Origin: Adiantum capillus-veneris
Lineage: Eukaryota; Streptophyta; Polypodiopsida; Polypodiales; Pteridaceae
Direction of reading: 5' to 3'
DNA: 64,000 bases
Assembly: GCA_014529385.2 (NCBI GenBank)
Contig: CM043964.1
Location: forward strand, 132,349,420 to 132,413,419
Shown here: positions 21,474 to 32,618 of the stretch, in pieces
Position numbering within the stretch: the stretch's first letter is position 1
Layout: each line of letters starts with the position of its first letter
Notes under the pieces: model-generated
Databases searched by the model: none
The model's input: only the letters and a program-made list of their open reading frames with translations
Told to the model about the DNA's origin: nothing
Translations under genes and position numbers: made by a program

Positions 21474-23740
21474 TCATGATGGTCTAGTAGCAGAGCACTT
21501 AATACATGCTAGAGATATGTAGGCAGAGGTTCTTGCAGTTCTATTCAATCGTGTCATGTGTCTGAGACTTGGAGCTTGTCTACTATTGTGCCTATCTTCA
21601 AGGCAGGTAATCCTACAGAGCCTTGAAACTACCGTACTATTATGATTGCACACATTGGCACGGTTGTATGCATCTATCCTTGAGCAGCAGTTGAGCATAT
21701 AGGTAGAGAGTGAGGGCGTGCGGGTAGCGGGACAAGCCGGTTACAGAAGAGGCTTCTCCATTCTCGACCATATTCTGATACTCAGAGCCATCATCGAGGA
21801 GGGTAAGGCACATGGGAGACGGATATGTAGCTTTGCGGATTTTCGAAAAGCATTTGACATGGTACCAAAGCCAGATTGATGCGCAGACTACAAGAGATGG
21901 GAGTGCCCATTGAGTTGATTTGGGGGATCATGGCTCTATATAGATCAATGGTGGGACATGTACACACTTGAGAGGGGATATTTGATTTAGTTCACTCCAC
22001 TATTGGAGTGAAAAAAGGTTGTCCATTGTCTCCTACTCTATTTGCTATGAATATAGATAGGGTTTCTCAAATAATTGATAGAGAGGGTGATAGAGATGCC
22101 CAGCTGGCAAAAATATGTATTCTATTGTTGTTATATGCTGATAATATTGTGTTGATCTCTGACTAATCGGAGGAGGGTATGCAGCGACACTTGGATGTAT
22201 TACATAGCTTTGTGGAGGATAGTGGATTGTGTGTAAACCTTGGTAAAACCAAGGTTATGGTGTTTAACACCCCACCGCAATGGATCAGGAGACACTGTAA
22301 CAGGGAACGGGGGGAACACAGCCCAAACATTCCGAAACGGCGTTCCGGACGAGTCTCGTTCCTGAAACGGAGATGGGAACGGAACGTCGTTCAGGAACGG
22401 GGTGTAACCGGAACGATGTTCCGGTGGTGTTCCAGAATGGGGGGAACGAGGCAGAACGGCAAAACGCGGGACGGAACGAGCAAAAGTAGGCATTTGGGGG
22501 AAAAAAAAGTGGGCTTTTGGGGGTAGATTTGGGGCTATTCAGGGAACATATTTGGTGCAGTTTGGGGGCAGTTTTGCGGTTGTTTAGGAGTTTATTTGGG
22601 ACTAAGCTGAATGGAGGTAATTCAAGCCTTACTCTCGGTGGACCGTTCCGGCCCCGTTCCCGCTCCGCTCCCCCCTCCTCCTCCCCGTTCCCGTCCCGTT
22701 CCGAACCCTCCCGTTCCGTTCCCCGTTCCCGTTCCGGATAACTATGTCAGGAGATCAGCACCTACAGTCACTTATGGTCAGCAGACTGTGGAGTACACAG
22801 ATGCATACACTAATCTTGGGGTAGCCTTCATTGGGCCAAAGTTTTCTTTGAAGAGAGCAGCAGAGACTAGACTTACCAGAGCGTATGCGGCCTTGGGAAG
22901 ATTGGACAGGATGTGTTTGCACGTTCAGTTCCAAGAATCCCAAACAAAGCTCTGGCTCTTTGATACCTTGGTAGCTTCAGCTATGCTCTATGGGGTTCAG
23001 GTTTGGGAACCCTCTTGTGGGTCAGGATGGGTGGAGAGGTATGGAGAGGCCCTTGGTATTTATGATCTCTCGGCTAATCGGAACCAAGGCCTCCGTGCCA
23101 CACGAGATCATTAGAGCGGAATTAGACGCCGCCCCTATGGAGATAGAGGCGCTTACCAGATTAGTCTCCTTTATGCAAAGCTTTTGGGATACTACCAGAG
23201 ACTATTAAGCCAGATTGGCAGTTGACCTCCAAACAATTAGCTTTACAGGGGGACACGTATGCACAGATGTCATCATGGTTCCAAATACATGGCTTCAGAA
23301 TGGACAGCTTGCCTCCCTTCTAGTACTCCCTTGATGCACCATCAATATCTTACACAGATGGAGATTACTAGACTCATTCGCCAGGACGTGACTAGTTGGA
23401 CACCAAGAGGACATGGATAGAGCCGACACAAGAGTTGGGCACGAAGATGGCTTTCTATAGAGAGCATCTTCTCCAACTCACAGGGGATGGGTTTGTGATT
23501 CGACCCATCTATATGGATACACATTTATCTCACATGGGTTACGGTGTGCCATTGGTTAGATACGGACATCTTCACACCAGCTTGAGATTGAGAATGGTAG
23601 ATTCATAGGGATACCAATAGCTAGCAGGATATGCCGCCTATGCCATACAGAGCCAGAGACGGAGACACATTATATATGTCAGTGCACAATGTGTTACAAA
23701 GATACGGGGTCGCTTCCACTATCTATTCAGAGACGGCTCG
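21474..23740 (+). pseudogene. LINE-2 ORF2 reverse transcriptase, 5'-truncated and interrupted
   Basis: Starting near 21474 (DGLVAEHL), RT motifs follow in shifting frames: STIVPIFKAGNPTEP, GYRRGFSILDHILILRAI, CSFADFRKAFDMV (catalytic Asp), GCPLSPTLFAMNI, YADNIVLIS (second active-site motif, Asn in place of the second Asp) and LCVNLGKTKVMVFN. After the insert at 22293-22746 it resumes with TVEYTDAYTNLGVAF and WLFDTLVASAMLYG and ends with a Cys/His knuckle (ICRLCHTEPETETHYICQC, about 23628-23687), usual for this LINE group. It differs clearly from LINE-1 at 6182. Several frame changes and stops make it inactive. The endonuclease is missing. Confidence 0.85.
22293..22746. mobile_element. Non-autonomous hAT-like DNA transposon (454 bp), 8-bp TSD TCAGGAGA
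   Basis: TCAGGAGA occurs at 22285-22292 and 22747-22754. Excising the insert with one copy restores the LINE reading frame (FNTPPQWIRRSAPTV). An 8-bp duplication is characteristic of hAT elements. The ends, CACTGTAACAGGGAACGG on the left and the complement CATAGTTATCCGGAACGG on the right, match at 12 of 18 positions. The first 170 bp carry repeated GGAACG/GTTCC motifs and the last 110 bp carry repeated CCGTTCC, in the manner of subterminal repeats that bind hAT transposases. There is no transposase ORF. Confidence 0.8.
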
Positions 23741-24387
23741 TAGAAGATCACAGCTCTAGAGGCGAAGTGTGCTTCTCTCAAAAGCAAAGTGGAAGCACGA
23801 GATGAAGAAATCGACAAACTAAAGGGAGAGTTGGAGGACATGCGTTCCTAGACCAAACTTGAAGGGGGAGAAATTTAGCCATCCATTGCAAAGAACTGAA
23901 TACCATTGAAGCACAAGTGTTCACCATCCAAGAGGAGGAGGAGAAGCCTGAAGGTCCGCACCAAGAAGCAAGTAAAATAAGAGAACCAATGGATCCATGT
24001 CACTGTTAGAGTTCAAGCATCTCTGTGGATTCGTCCAATCCGTCCCAGTTTCTCCGAGGGACAAGTGTTAGGGAGTGAGGGCTGTTTTGTGGATGTGCCC
24101 AGCCAGTGTGAGGTAGGTTTCTCATGTCGGGTTGCGTCTAGCCATGTTTAGCCTTGGGTTTTGGCTTGGTTCTATGGCCATTTGTGCTCCTGCAAGCTGG
24201 GAATATTATTCCCCAGCCTTGTGATATTTTTCCCTGAGCCCCATAGGCATTTGGTGCCCCTTTCCACTCTCCCTATTTTTCCCATTAATGCATGGTCGTG
24301 GGGGTTGGGGGCTGAGGGTTGGGTCCCACCCTTGGTCACTTGTATGAGCAGATTGTTATCAGCATGGAGAGCCTTTCCCAGATCTCT

Positions 24388-24443
<56 letters not shown>

Positions 24444-25179
24444 GTCCTGTCTCTTTCTACCTCAATGATCTCTCTTCTACACAAGTGCCTTGTTCATGTG
24501 TTTGGCATTGCAGGTGTTCTAGATCGGAGTCAAGGTACCCACCGGATCACGAGCCAGTTCTTGTCTTCATTGCATCTTCCGTTGCCACCTTTGAAATGGT
24601 ATAAAAGCCCTATGGTGATAAGATCACCATGGATGCTCGGATTTGGCTAATCCGGTGCCGTTTTGGACATGATTGAGAGAGAAGAAGCTTGCTGTTTTTT
24701 CCTGTTTTTCTCCAAATTTGTGCCAGATAAGGGTATGTGGAGGCCTTGGATCCTCGTCTACGACTTCCCCGTCTTTACCTTTGATTACCTCGACCTCTCT
24801 TCACCGAGGGGAACTCGATGGAGGCTTCAGGATGTGTAGTAGTGCTGGATTGCTTTGGTTTCTTCCCAAGCCTTTTGAGTTTTTTTATGAAGACTTTTTT
24901 TTTCTTTAGTACTTTTTTTTGTAGTACTTTTAGATGTTTTAAAGTGCATTTTTTAAGTATTTTTAGATTTTCGATTAAAAAATTAACCCATTTAGTGCGC
25001 ACATAGATTGTACTTTATTTTTAAGAAAATTGTAGCACTCATTGCACATGTACCGTGCCTTCCCGCAAGGGGAGGATTCCAAAGAAAGAGAAAGCAGATG
25101 ATACTGCGCCTTAGGGTTTTGATGATTGACTTTGACGAGCCCATGGACAGGGGAGGCGAAAGACGCTACCCGCATGTCC
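23741..25179. other. Unassigned stretch with coiled-coil remnant, microsatellite and TATA-like box
   Basis: 23741-23850 translates to a short coiled-coil-like segment (KLKGELEDMRS) ending in a stop and followed by a purine-rich CTTGAAGGGGGAGAAA. A TGTTAGGGAG at 24066 and a GGTATAAAAGCCC at about 24598 might belong to an LTR, but I found no matching end or duplication. A CT/CA microsatellite lies at 24382-24443, and 24890-25010 is T-rich. No gene is recognised. Sequence of copy C2 begins near 25180. Confidence 0.4.
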
Positions 25180-26248
25180 CAAGGCACAAGGAAAGAAAGG
25201 AAAAAGGGAATCAGCTGGTAGATCAGAACATTCCTCAGACCCAGGATAAGATTTTTGAAGCCGACCAGTACACAAGGGACTTGTACACTGCTTTTGCCAA
25301 GGTCCGGGAGGCTTTAGAGAAATCTCAAGAACGACATAAGAAGGCAGCAGATCGACATCGTCGCGATTTGAAATTAAAGGAAGACGATTGGGTGCTCTTA
25401 CGTTTTGAGAAGGCACGCCTAAGAAAACAAAACGGAAAGGAGCGTTTTTTTTTCCACAGCTTAGCATGAGGTATTATGGCCCATTCCAGATTAAAGAAAA
25501 GAGAAATGATGTCCCCTTTAGACTCAAGCTGCCCGATACTTGGAAGATTCACAATACATTCCAGGTGACTCTCTTGAAACCTTTTAAAGCTAATGTGCCA
25601 GTTGATGGGGAGCCTGATGAGCAACCCAAAGGGGAGGAACGGTTCTTGGTTAAATTCAAGAACTATCCCACATTGGGTGCGAAGTGGATGGAGGAGGAGG
25701 ACCTAGCAGATACTGCTCAGATTTGGAAGCATTTGATTTAGCATAGTCTACTTTGATAAAACCCCGAATTCACCAAGGGTGAATCTAGTGCAGCGGGTTT
25801 GCACAAGAAGGGAGTCAGTCCGCTCCTTTGTCAACAGATTACCCCGATTTTAAATAAAGTCACTCATGTTCCCTTTGGGCTTCAGGGATTCTAATGGGCT
25901 GATCAATATTCTACTGTATGACTTTATAACACGGAATTCCCAAAAAAGAATATAATTGATTTGTACTTGACTTGTGAGTGCAAAAATTGAAAGACGAAAT
26001 GACTGCAGCATTTCGGTCTCATAAATCTCTATAGACATGATCACAATAAGGATTAGTTAATCGCGGATCAGTGAGGTCCAGAATGGATCTAGATGCGATT
26101 ACTAAATACATTGTTGATGGTCATGGTCTAAGATTTGGAATGAATTTTTCTGTGATTTGTCATGTGATGTCCTGTGATGTCGAGTGATGTCCTATGGTGT
26201 GACTATCGATTTATACAAGTGCTAGATGTGTCGTATCTAGTGCGTCCG
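25180..26248 (+). pseudogene. 3' end of gypsy element C2: integrase tail, chromodomain remnant, 3' UTR
   Basis: 25229-25469 encodes the basic C-terminal part of integrase (DKIFEADQYTRDL, HKKAADRHRRDLKLKEDDWVLL). After a frameshift, 25466-25741 continues (RYYGPFQI, WKIHNTFQVTLLKPFK) into a shortened chromodomain. The N-terminal half, EQILAHKDK-like in C1, is missing and RFLVKFKNYPTLGAKW follows directly. 25745-26248 is the untranslated region, homologous to 10186-10824. About 110 bp containing the purine tract, present in C1, is absent just before the LTR at 26249. The left end is undefined. Confidence 0.8.
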
Positions 26249-26802
26249 TGTCACAAATGGGTGACGTGGCATGCTCTTGGAACTCACAGAGTGGCAACAG
26301 ACCCGGACAAGCGCCGACAGGCTGACGTGGCAAGTTCTGGATTTTGCAGCGTGAAGCGCTGACAGTGCTGACGTGGCCTTTTGTACGGATTTTCGCTTTT
26401 TACGCTGACACAGCTGTACGGAATTTTTTATTTTACGCTGGCTGAATTTTGGGACAGCTTTTGAGCCAGTTGCTTTATTTTGAAAGCTTCTAAAAGATGA
26501 ATGCTTTTGGGGCTCTGCTTTTGGGCATCCCTTGTAACCAATAAATAAGTGGACAGGGCCTCACTTCTTAGAGCATCTGGACACAGAGTCTGAGAGTGAG
26601 CACCTACCCACTTTCTTGTACTTTGAACACAGCTTAATACAAAAAGAAATACCGAAAGGGGCGCCAGTCTTTGGGACCAATATCTCTAGGCACGAAACTA
26701 CGTCGGGCCATGTCGACTCAAGTGTGAATTGTGAACTGTTTTGAAGTGAATCTCTGCTATGTCGCGGTAGAATCTTGACTTGGGGTGTCCAAGTTTGTTA
26801 CA
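26249..26802 (+). repeat. Family-C LTR shared by copies C2 and C3 (554 bp)
   Basis: It starts TGTCACAAATGGGTGAC and ends TTTGTTACA. C2 coding and untranslated sequence lies upstream, and a primer site plus gag lies downstream, so this single LTR serves as 3' LTR of C2 and 5' LTR of C3. It contains GAAATACCGAAAGGGGCGCC at about 26646-26665 and is homologous to 9537-10185. Confidence 0.88.
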
Positions 26803-26803
26803 G

Positions 26804-26815
26804 TGGTATCAGAGC
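26804..26815 (+). other. Primer-binding site of C3, initiator tRNA-Met type
   Basis: TGGTATCAGAGC begins two bases after the LTR. This is the complement of the 3' end of plant initiator tRNA-Met, the commonest primer of plant LTR retrotransposons. Families A and B use a different primer. Confidence 0.9.
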
Positions 26816-26866
26816 GCAGCCGATTTCTCTTCTACCGGGAAATCCGATCCTTTTCTCGCGGCACTT

Positions 26867-28315
26867 ATGGATTCCAACAAAAAGCAGTCGACTTTTTCTG
26901 CATCTACCAGTGCGGGAGGAGATCAGGAAGAAGATTCTCATGAGCAATCAAAGGAAGAGTACGGCCCGCCTCGGCCTACTCAAGCTGAGATTGAAGAGAT
27001 GGAACGTCGACAATTGGTTGACGACGCAACAAAGATGATGATCAACATTGCGAAGGATCCAAAATTTGCAAAATTTTTGACTCAGCAATCCTTCGAAGAA
27101 GTGCACACCCAGTGGCAGAAGACCACAGAGCCACCCATCAAACGGGCACTCAAGAAACCTCCTTCTCTGAGGATGTTTACAGAGCAAGAATTAGAAGAGG
27201 TGGTTCACACACAGACCAGCTGGCTTTTGAACGTGAACAATAAAGCCAAAAAGCACGACAAAAAGCAGAAGAAGCATGTACGATTTGAAGGACTACCCAG
27301 TTCTTCTTCTTCTTCTTCTTCTGACAATTCTTCTAGCTCCTCTGACTCAAGCGAAGAAGACAGAAAAGGGAAAAACCGAAGCAAAAAGCAAAGCTTCGAA
27401 AAGGGCAAGAAAAAGGCAAAGAAGCCTAAATTTCGCCTAGTTTTTTTGACAGTTCTACAGAGGACTCATCCTCAGATAGTTCAAACTCCGACGATCACAT
27501 GTTTTATGCAAAGAAGAAACATTTCTATAAAAACAACAAGTATGACTTCCTCGAAGATAAAAGCAAGAAAGTTAGAGAATTCAAAGAAGGTGGACAGTCA
27601 ATTAAATTTGACTCTTTTTCTGGATTTCGAGATGCTCCGAGGACTTTGGCCTCCATACAGCAGTTTGGCATCGCTTTCTTTGGAGGGCATTACTCAGAGC
27701 ACTCCAAGGTTCGTAGGGCTACTTCTTTCTTCAAGGGAAATGCTCGAACATGGTGGTCCATCCTTCTACTGAGAAAGGAAGCTCCGGTTAAATGGTTGAA
27801 ATTCAAAAGGCTTTTTATTTCTTCTTGGCTGACTCGGGAGTACGAACGAGATATACGAACTGCTTGGAATCATCTTCGGATGACCAAGGGAGATTCTTTG
27901 GATGCGTTTGCGAGAGATATTGGAGCTCTTTTCTACCCACTTCTTCATTTAAGAAGGTCTCGCTTAAAGAACAAATTGAGCGGTTTTGCTGCGGACTTCC
28001 TACAGAGATTCGAGACTACTGCTTAGAACAAAAGTCAAATTCTATCCAAGAATTGATGAGTCATGCGAAACGGGGTTTTGCCATACACTCAGGCAATCTG
28101 ACTTACCCCACATATGAGATCTTGACTCAGAGAACCCAACAGACTTCTAATAATGAAGGTAGAAAGAAAAAGAGTCTCCAAGAAAAGAAAGATAAGGATT
28201 CACGATCCCGGCTCACTCTTCGAGAAAGGGCCAACTACATCAAAGAGAGGAAGTGCTTTGGATGTGGGGAATATGCAGGGAACATGGGCACAGCAAGAAC
28301 ATAATGAAGACAAGT
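26867..28315 (+). pseudogene. gag of gypsy element C3, frameshifted
   Basis: The likely start is the ATG at 26867-26869 (MDSNKKQSTF). An acidic N-terminal region is followed by a basic segment, a Ser-rich acidic tract (27299-27360) and a Lys-rich region. Frameshifts near 27440 and 27960 divide the rest: the Gag core (27499-28026; ARTWWSILLLRKEAPVKWLKF) and the last part (to about 28304; QIERFCCGLPTEIRDY, then a zinc knuckle CFGCGEYAGNMGTART). That knuckle lacks the His and last Cys spacing. The Ser/Asp tract is not seen in the A and B gags. Confidence 0.8.
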
Positions 28316-28379
28316 CAGAGAGTTCGAGAGCAGCTGAGGAACGTGGACGAAAAGGCAAGATGAAATCAGGACTAGATCC

Positions 28380-30935
28380 AGATTGCATGGATACTCACCC
28401 AAGCACGATTGATGAAAGTACAGAACTTTGCCGAGCTTGGGGCTAAGTGAAAGATCAAGAAGCCCTGATTTTATTTGATGGAGGAGCCACGGCCAACTTC
28501 ATTTCACCTGAATTGGCGGCGCGGCTCGAGATTACAGCCGATCGGATGGGACCACAAGCAAAGGCAGTTCTAGCGGCACCCAGACGGGACGTGGCCATTA
28601 CACCTGTCATTGGCAAACTTCGGTTGCATTGTCAAGGGTATTTGGGACACGAGGACTTCTACATAATGCCCTTGGAGGTTGTGACGTCCTCTTGGAAGTC
28701 CCTTGGTACCATAAGAACAATGCCATGGTCGATTATTGGGCGAAGAAAGAGACATTGACTACTGAAAAGGGCCGAAAATTTGTACTTTATGTGAAATTGA
28801 AGGGTGAGTCTGTTCCTATAGTATCGGCTTCGTCCGTTTCGAAATTAATGAAATCAAGTCTGTTTGTTTACTCGATCTTTTTGAAAGAGTTGAATGATGA
28901 ACGTAGGACAAATATGTCTAGACTTGATAAAGAACGCCAAGATTTTCTCCACACTCATGCTGATTGCTCTTCTGAGGGCCTGCCCAGCGAGTTGCCACCA
29001 GCTCGTCCCGAGGATCATACCATTGATCTGATACCTGGAAGCACACCACTGAACCGGCTACCTTACTGTGTGAGCCGAGCCCAGAATGAAGAGATTATGA
29101 ACCAAGTGAAAGACCTCTTGGAAAAGAGTCTTATCCAGCCGAGTACTTCACCTTACTGCACTCCAATGTTGTTGGTTTTGAAGAAAGACGATCTTGGAGA
29201 ATGTGCATTGATTATAGAGCTCTCAATAAAATCACCATCAAGAACAAATTTCCCATTCCGAGGAGCGATGATATTCTTGACCGACTATAGGGATCCTCTT
29301 GTTTCAGCAAGATCGATTTGAAGAGCAGATATCATCAGATCCGAATCGCGCCAGGAGATGTCCACAAGGCAGCTTTTCGGACGAGCTTCGGTTTATATGA
29401 ATTTTTGGTGATGCCTTTTGGCCTTACCAATGCTCCAGCGACTTTTAACCGAATAATGGACAGGATTTTCAAAGAGTACAGATCTTTTGTTGGCACTTTC
29501 TTTGATGACATTATAGTCTTCTCCAAGGATGAAGCAAAACATAGAGGACATCTGCTACAGGTCTTTCAAGCATTGCGAGATCACAAGTTGGCGATGAATG
29601 CCAAGAAGAGTAAATTTTTCTTATTAGAGATGCACTTTTTGGGACACATCGTCTCAACAGCATTAGTGCAGATGAACCCGGCCAAGATTGAACTATACAT
29701 GATTGGCCCAATTTGAAGAATGTCCATGAAATTAGAAGCTTCTAGGGCTTATGTTCTTACTATCGGCGGTTCATTAGAAAGTTTAAAGAGGTTGCTTCCC
29801 CTTTGCATATCTTGGCACAGAAAGGAGACCCTTTCTTGTGGGGACCCACAGAGGTGACTGCCTTTCAGACATTGAAAGAGAAATTGACTACGGGACCAGT
29901 TTTGACTTTGCCGGGATTTACAAGAGTCATTCGAAGTATATTGCGATGCTTGTGGTCGTAGTCTGGGTGCGGTCTTAATGCAAGAAGACCATATCATTGC
30001 CTATGAAAGCCGATCGTTTTCAAGGCCGGAATTGATAGCACAGATATCTGAGAAAGAGCTTTTGGCGGTTATCCATGCTCTTAACTCAGTGGCGACATTA
30101 CCTACTCGATATTCCACTTGGGATGGCTACTTGATGAAGAAAACGATGTTGTGCGTTACACAGCCGTTGAGGGAAAATGTTCTAACCGAATGCCATTGTC
30201 CACTATTTACGAGTAATCGCAGCATTGACACCACTTTAAAAAATGTCGAGCAATGCTTCTTTTGGCCAAGACTCAAGAAGAACGTGGACGTGTACGCAGT
30301 TGCTTGGTATGCCAGAAGGTCAAGTTTGACAGGATAAAGCACAGGGATTGTTACAGCCTTTACCCATTCCCACCCGCCCCTGGGAAAGTATTGCTATGGA
30401 TTTCATTTTTGAGCCCGAAGACACAGAGTGGACACGATGGCATCTGGACTATTATTGACAGATTTAGCAAGCAAGCTCATTTTCATTCCAGTGAAGAGAA
30501 CAGTCAAGCCGAACCATTTAGAAAGACTGTTCATTGCCTAGATATTCAAATTACATGGCATGCCTGAGACAAAAGTCTCTGACAGAGATTCCTAATTCAC
30601 GAGTTTGTTTTGGAAGGCTATTTGGGAGAACATTGGCACACAGTTGCAGTTTTCGTCATCTTTTCACCCGCAAACAGATGGGCAATCTGAGATTGCAAAT
30701 TCAGTCGTACTGGATTTATTGAAGTCTAACATTTCTGATCAAAAGCCTCAATGGGAAAAAAATTGCCCCGGTGGAATTTGCCTACAATAACACGATCCAC
30801 TCTTCGATGGGGAAGACGCCAGTTGAGATTATTGAAGGTGCTCCGAAGGTTCCACCCTTCCTAAGCACAAAAGATAAGATTTTGGAAGCCGGCCAGTACA
30901 CGAGGGACTTGGACATTGCTTTTGCGCCGGCCAAT
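28380..30935 (+). pseudogene. pol of gypsy element C3, many lesions
   Basis: In order: protease (ALILFDGGATANFISPELAARL, about 28456-28520, with a TAA just before it at 28444-28446); linker and RT start (28629-29321, including [15 protein letters not shown]); RT core (29318-29716; RYHQIRIAPGDVHKAAF, LTNAPATFNRIM, FFDD at about 29503-29514); RNase H (about 29720-30130, frameshifted); the integrase zinc finger ([11 protein letters not shown], about 30310); and core pieces (HPQTDGQSEIANSVVLDLL, about 30668-30725). It breaks off near 30935 within the integrase C-terminus (TRDLDIAFA). No chromodomain follows. Gly follows the protease Asp, as in C1. Confidence 0.85.
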
Positions 30936-30939
30936 CGAC

Positions 30940-32618
30940 ATGAGGTGGGAAAAAGCAACCTTAATGTGAGCGCAAGGCTGCCAAGGGGTGCGCCCGTGGA
31001 AAAGAGAGGAGCTCGTATGAAGAGAAGATCCTTCTCTAGCACACATTGCAAGCTAAAGAAGAACCTCAAGAACTCAAGACCCTCAAGAACAAGACCCACA
31101 AGAACCCAAGTTCTTTGTGAACTTAAGAACTTAAGACTTCAGTGGATGGTCATCACCTGAAGCGGAATGGATACTTCGCATGGAGGTAGTGAGCATGGGA
31201 GTGGCGAAGAAGAGTTTTCCAAAGGTTTGCACTAACTCCTATGGAGCTTTTCGACAAAATGATGATGGACAAGAAGTTAGACCGCGAAGCAAGAAAAGCA
31301 AAAAGAAAGGCAGAACACCAAGAAAGAATGACAGCCATAGCACGTGAACACGAAGAAAGAAGGGCGGACATAAAGCGTGAACACACAGAAAGAAGAGCCG
31401 AATTGCTAGCGAGCGCGAGCAAGCGCACTTGGAGGCCAAACAGAGAACCCAACACATGCAAGCGTTGTTCGGACTCTTTTCTAATGTGCAGGGACAGATT
31501 GCAAAGGATCAGGAAACGGAGAGACTCTCGGTCTCTTCTTTTCCAAAGCATGACACACAGGAATTACATGATTTGCATGATAATGATAAGCATGATGATT
31601 TGCATAATCAAGATGTGATTATTCACGAGCATGATAATTTGTACGATCAAGATGTGATTATTCACGACCATGATGATTTGCAGGATGATGGTTTAGTTGA
31701 TACTTTTTCTAGTGAAGCTAACCTCATTACAGATTCGATAGATCACGAAGAACCGATCTTGGCTCTCAAGTCGAGGTCCACAGAACCCCCACAGGAAGAT
31801 TCGATCAATCATGGACAACCGATCTTGGCTCTTGAGTCGAGGTCCACAGAACCCCCATGGGAAGTATTATGTGTTCAAATGATTAGTCAGCACGCATTGT
31901 TCGAATGTTTCATTCGTGATGCTTTCCTGTATTTTAGTCACCGTTCTTATGTGATCCCTTTTCATAGGCATGACATATTGTTCGATGAGCACAATTCACT
32001 CATGAATAAGCACGGATGTATGCGGATTACTCATGAAAAGATGAAATGTTTGCATTCAAGGAATTCACATTCCATGTCTCTTCCTTAGCATGAAACAATA
32101 TCCGAAAGAGCACAAGAAGGATTGAGCATCAAGCATCGGCATTTCCAGTGTGTTTTGCCACAGTTGATTGATCTAGATCAGAAAGTCAAGATTCGTCCCC
32201 ATTGTTTGTGTGTGTGTGATGAACGGTTTGGCACTCCGTCTATATGTTCATCTACATTGCATGCACAGTCTTTAAAGAAGACTAGAATTTTTCCAGTCAC
32301 TTTACATGGAATGGGTATGTTCATGTTTTTGTGTTGGAAGTGGTTTTAGGAATTTTCAACCTCAGAGATTCTTAAAGAAGGTAGACGCATGACTATCGAC
32401 GAAGTTGAAGTATTGAAGGACCCACAGATGACTTTTTGTCGCTTTCCGCGCGGCCCAAGGAAGCAAGCGTTGCAGACCTTTATGAAGTTCAAGTATTGTA
32501 TGACCCACGCATCAGAGTGGGCCGGTGAAGAGTCCTTTCCAAGATTCCAAACCCTGTTGGCGATCTCCCTCGACGCCATACAGTTCGGTACCAGTACCTC
32601 ACTTTGAAAAGGAGGGGA
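30940..32618 (+). pseudogene. 3' coding region of LTR element D, including an unrecognised His/Asp-rich ORF
   Basis: 31241-31440 translates to a highly charged helical stretch (LDREARKAKRKAEHQERM, AREHEERRADIKREH). It is followed in another frame by 31429-32088 (219 residues) with internal repeats: QDVIIHEHDNLYD then QDVIIHDHDDLQD, and HEEPILALKSRSTEPP then HGQPILALESRSTEPP. 32389-32590 (VEVLKDPQMTFCRFPRG to FMKFKYCMTHASEW) faintly resembles a chromodomain at the end of a gypsy polyprotein. The ORF stops at 32604-32606, just before the purine tract. I do not recognise the 219-residue protein. Position suggests it belongs to element D. Confidence 0.5.
32607..32618 (+). other. Polypurine tract of element D
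   Basis: AAAAGGAGGGGA lies directly before TGTCACGTGCAC, the probable LTR start, and just after the stop of the preceding frame. Confidence 0.75.

Noticed and set aside
24066-25003. Possible LTR starting TGTTAGGGAG with a TATA-like box near 24598
   Set aside because: No partner LTR, no convincing end and no target duplication. The nearby purine tract is not adjacent. It is left as unassigned.
31153-31551. 132-codon minus-strand ORF
   Set aside because: It is the antisense of a charged plus-strand reading frame, and its Leu/Ser-rich composition is the usual shadow of Glu/Arg-rich coding.
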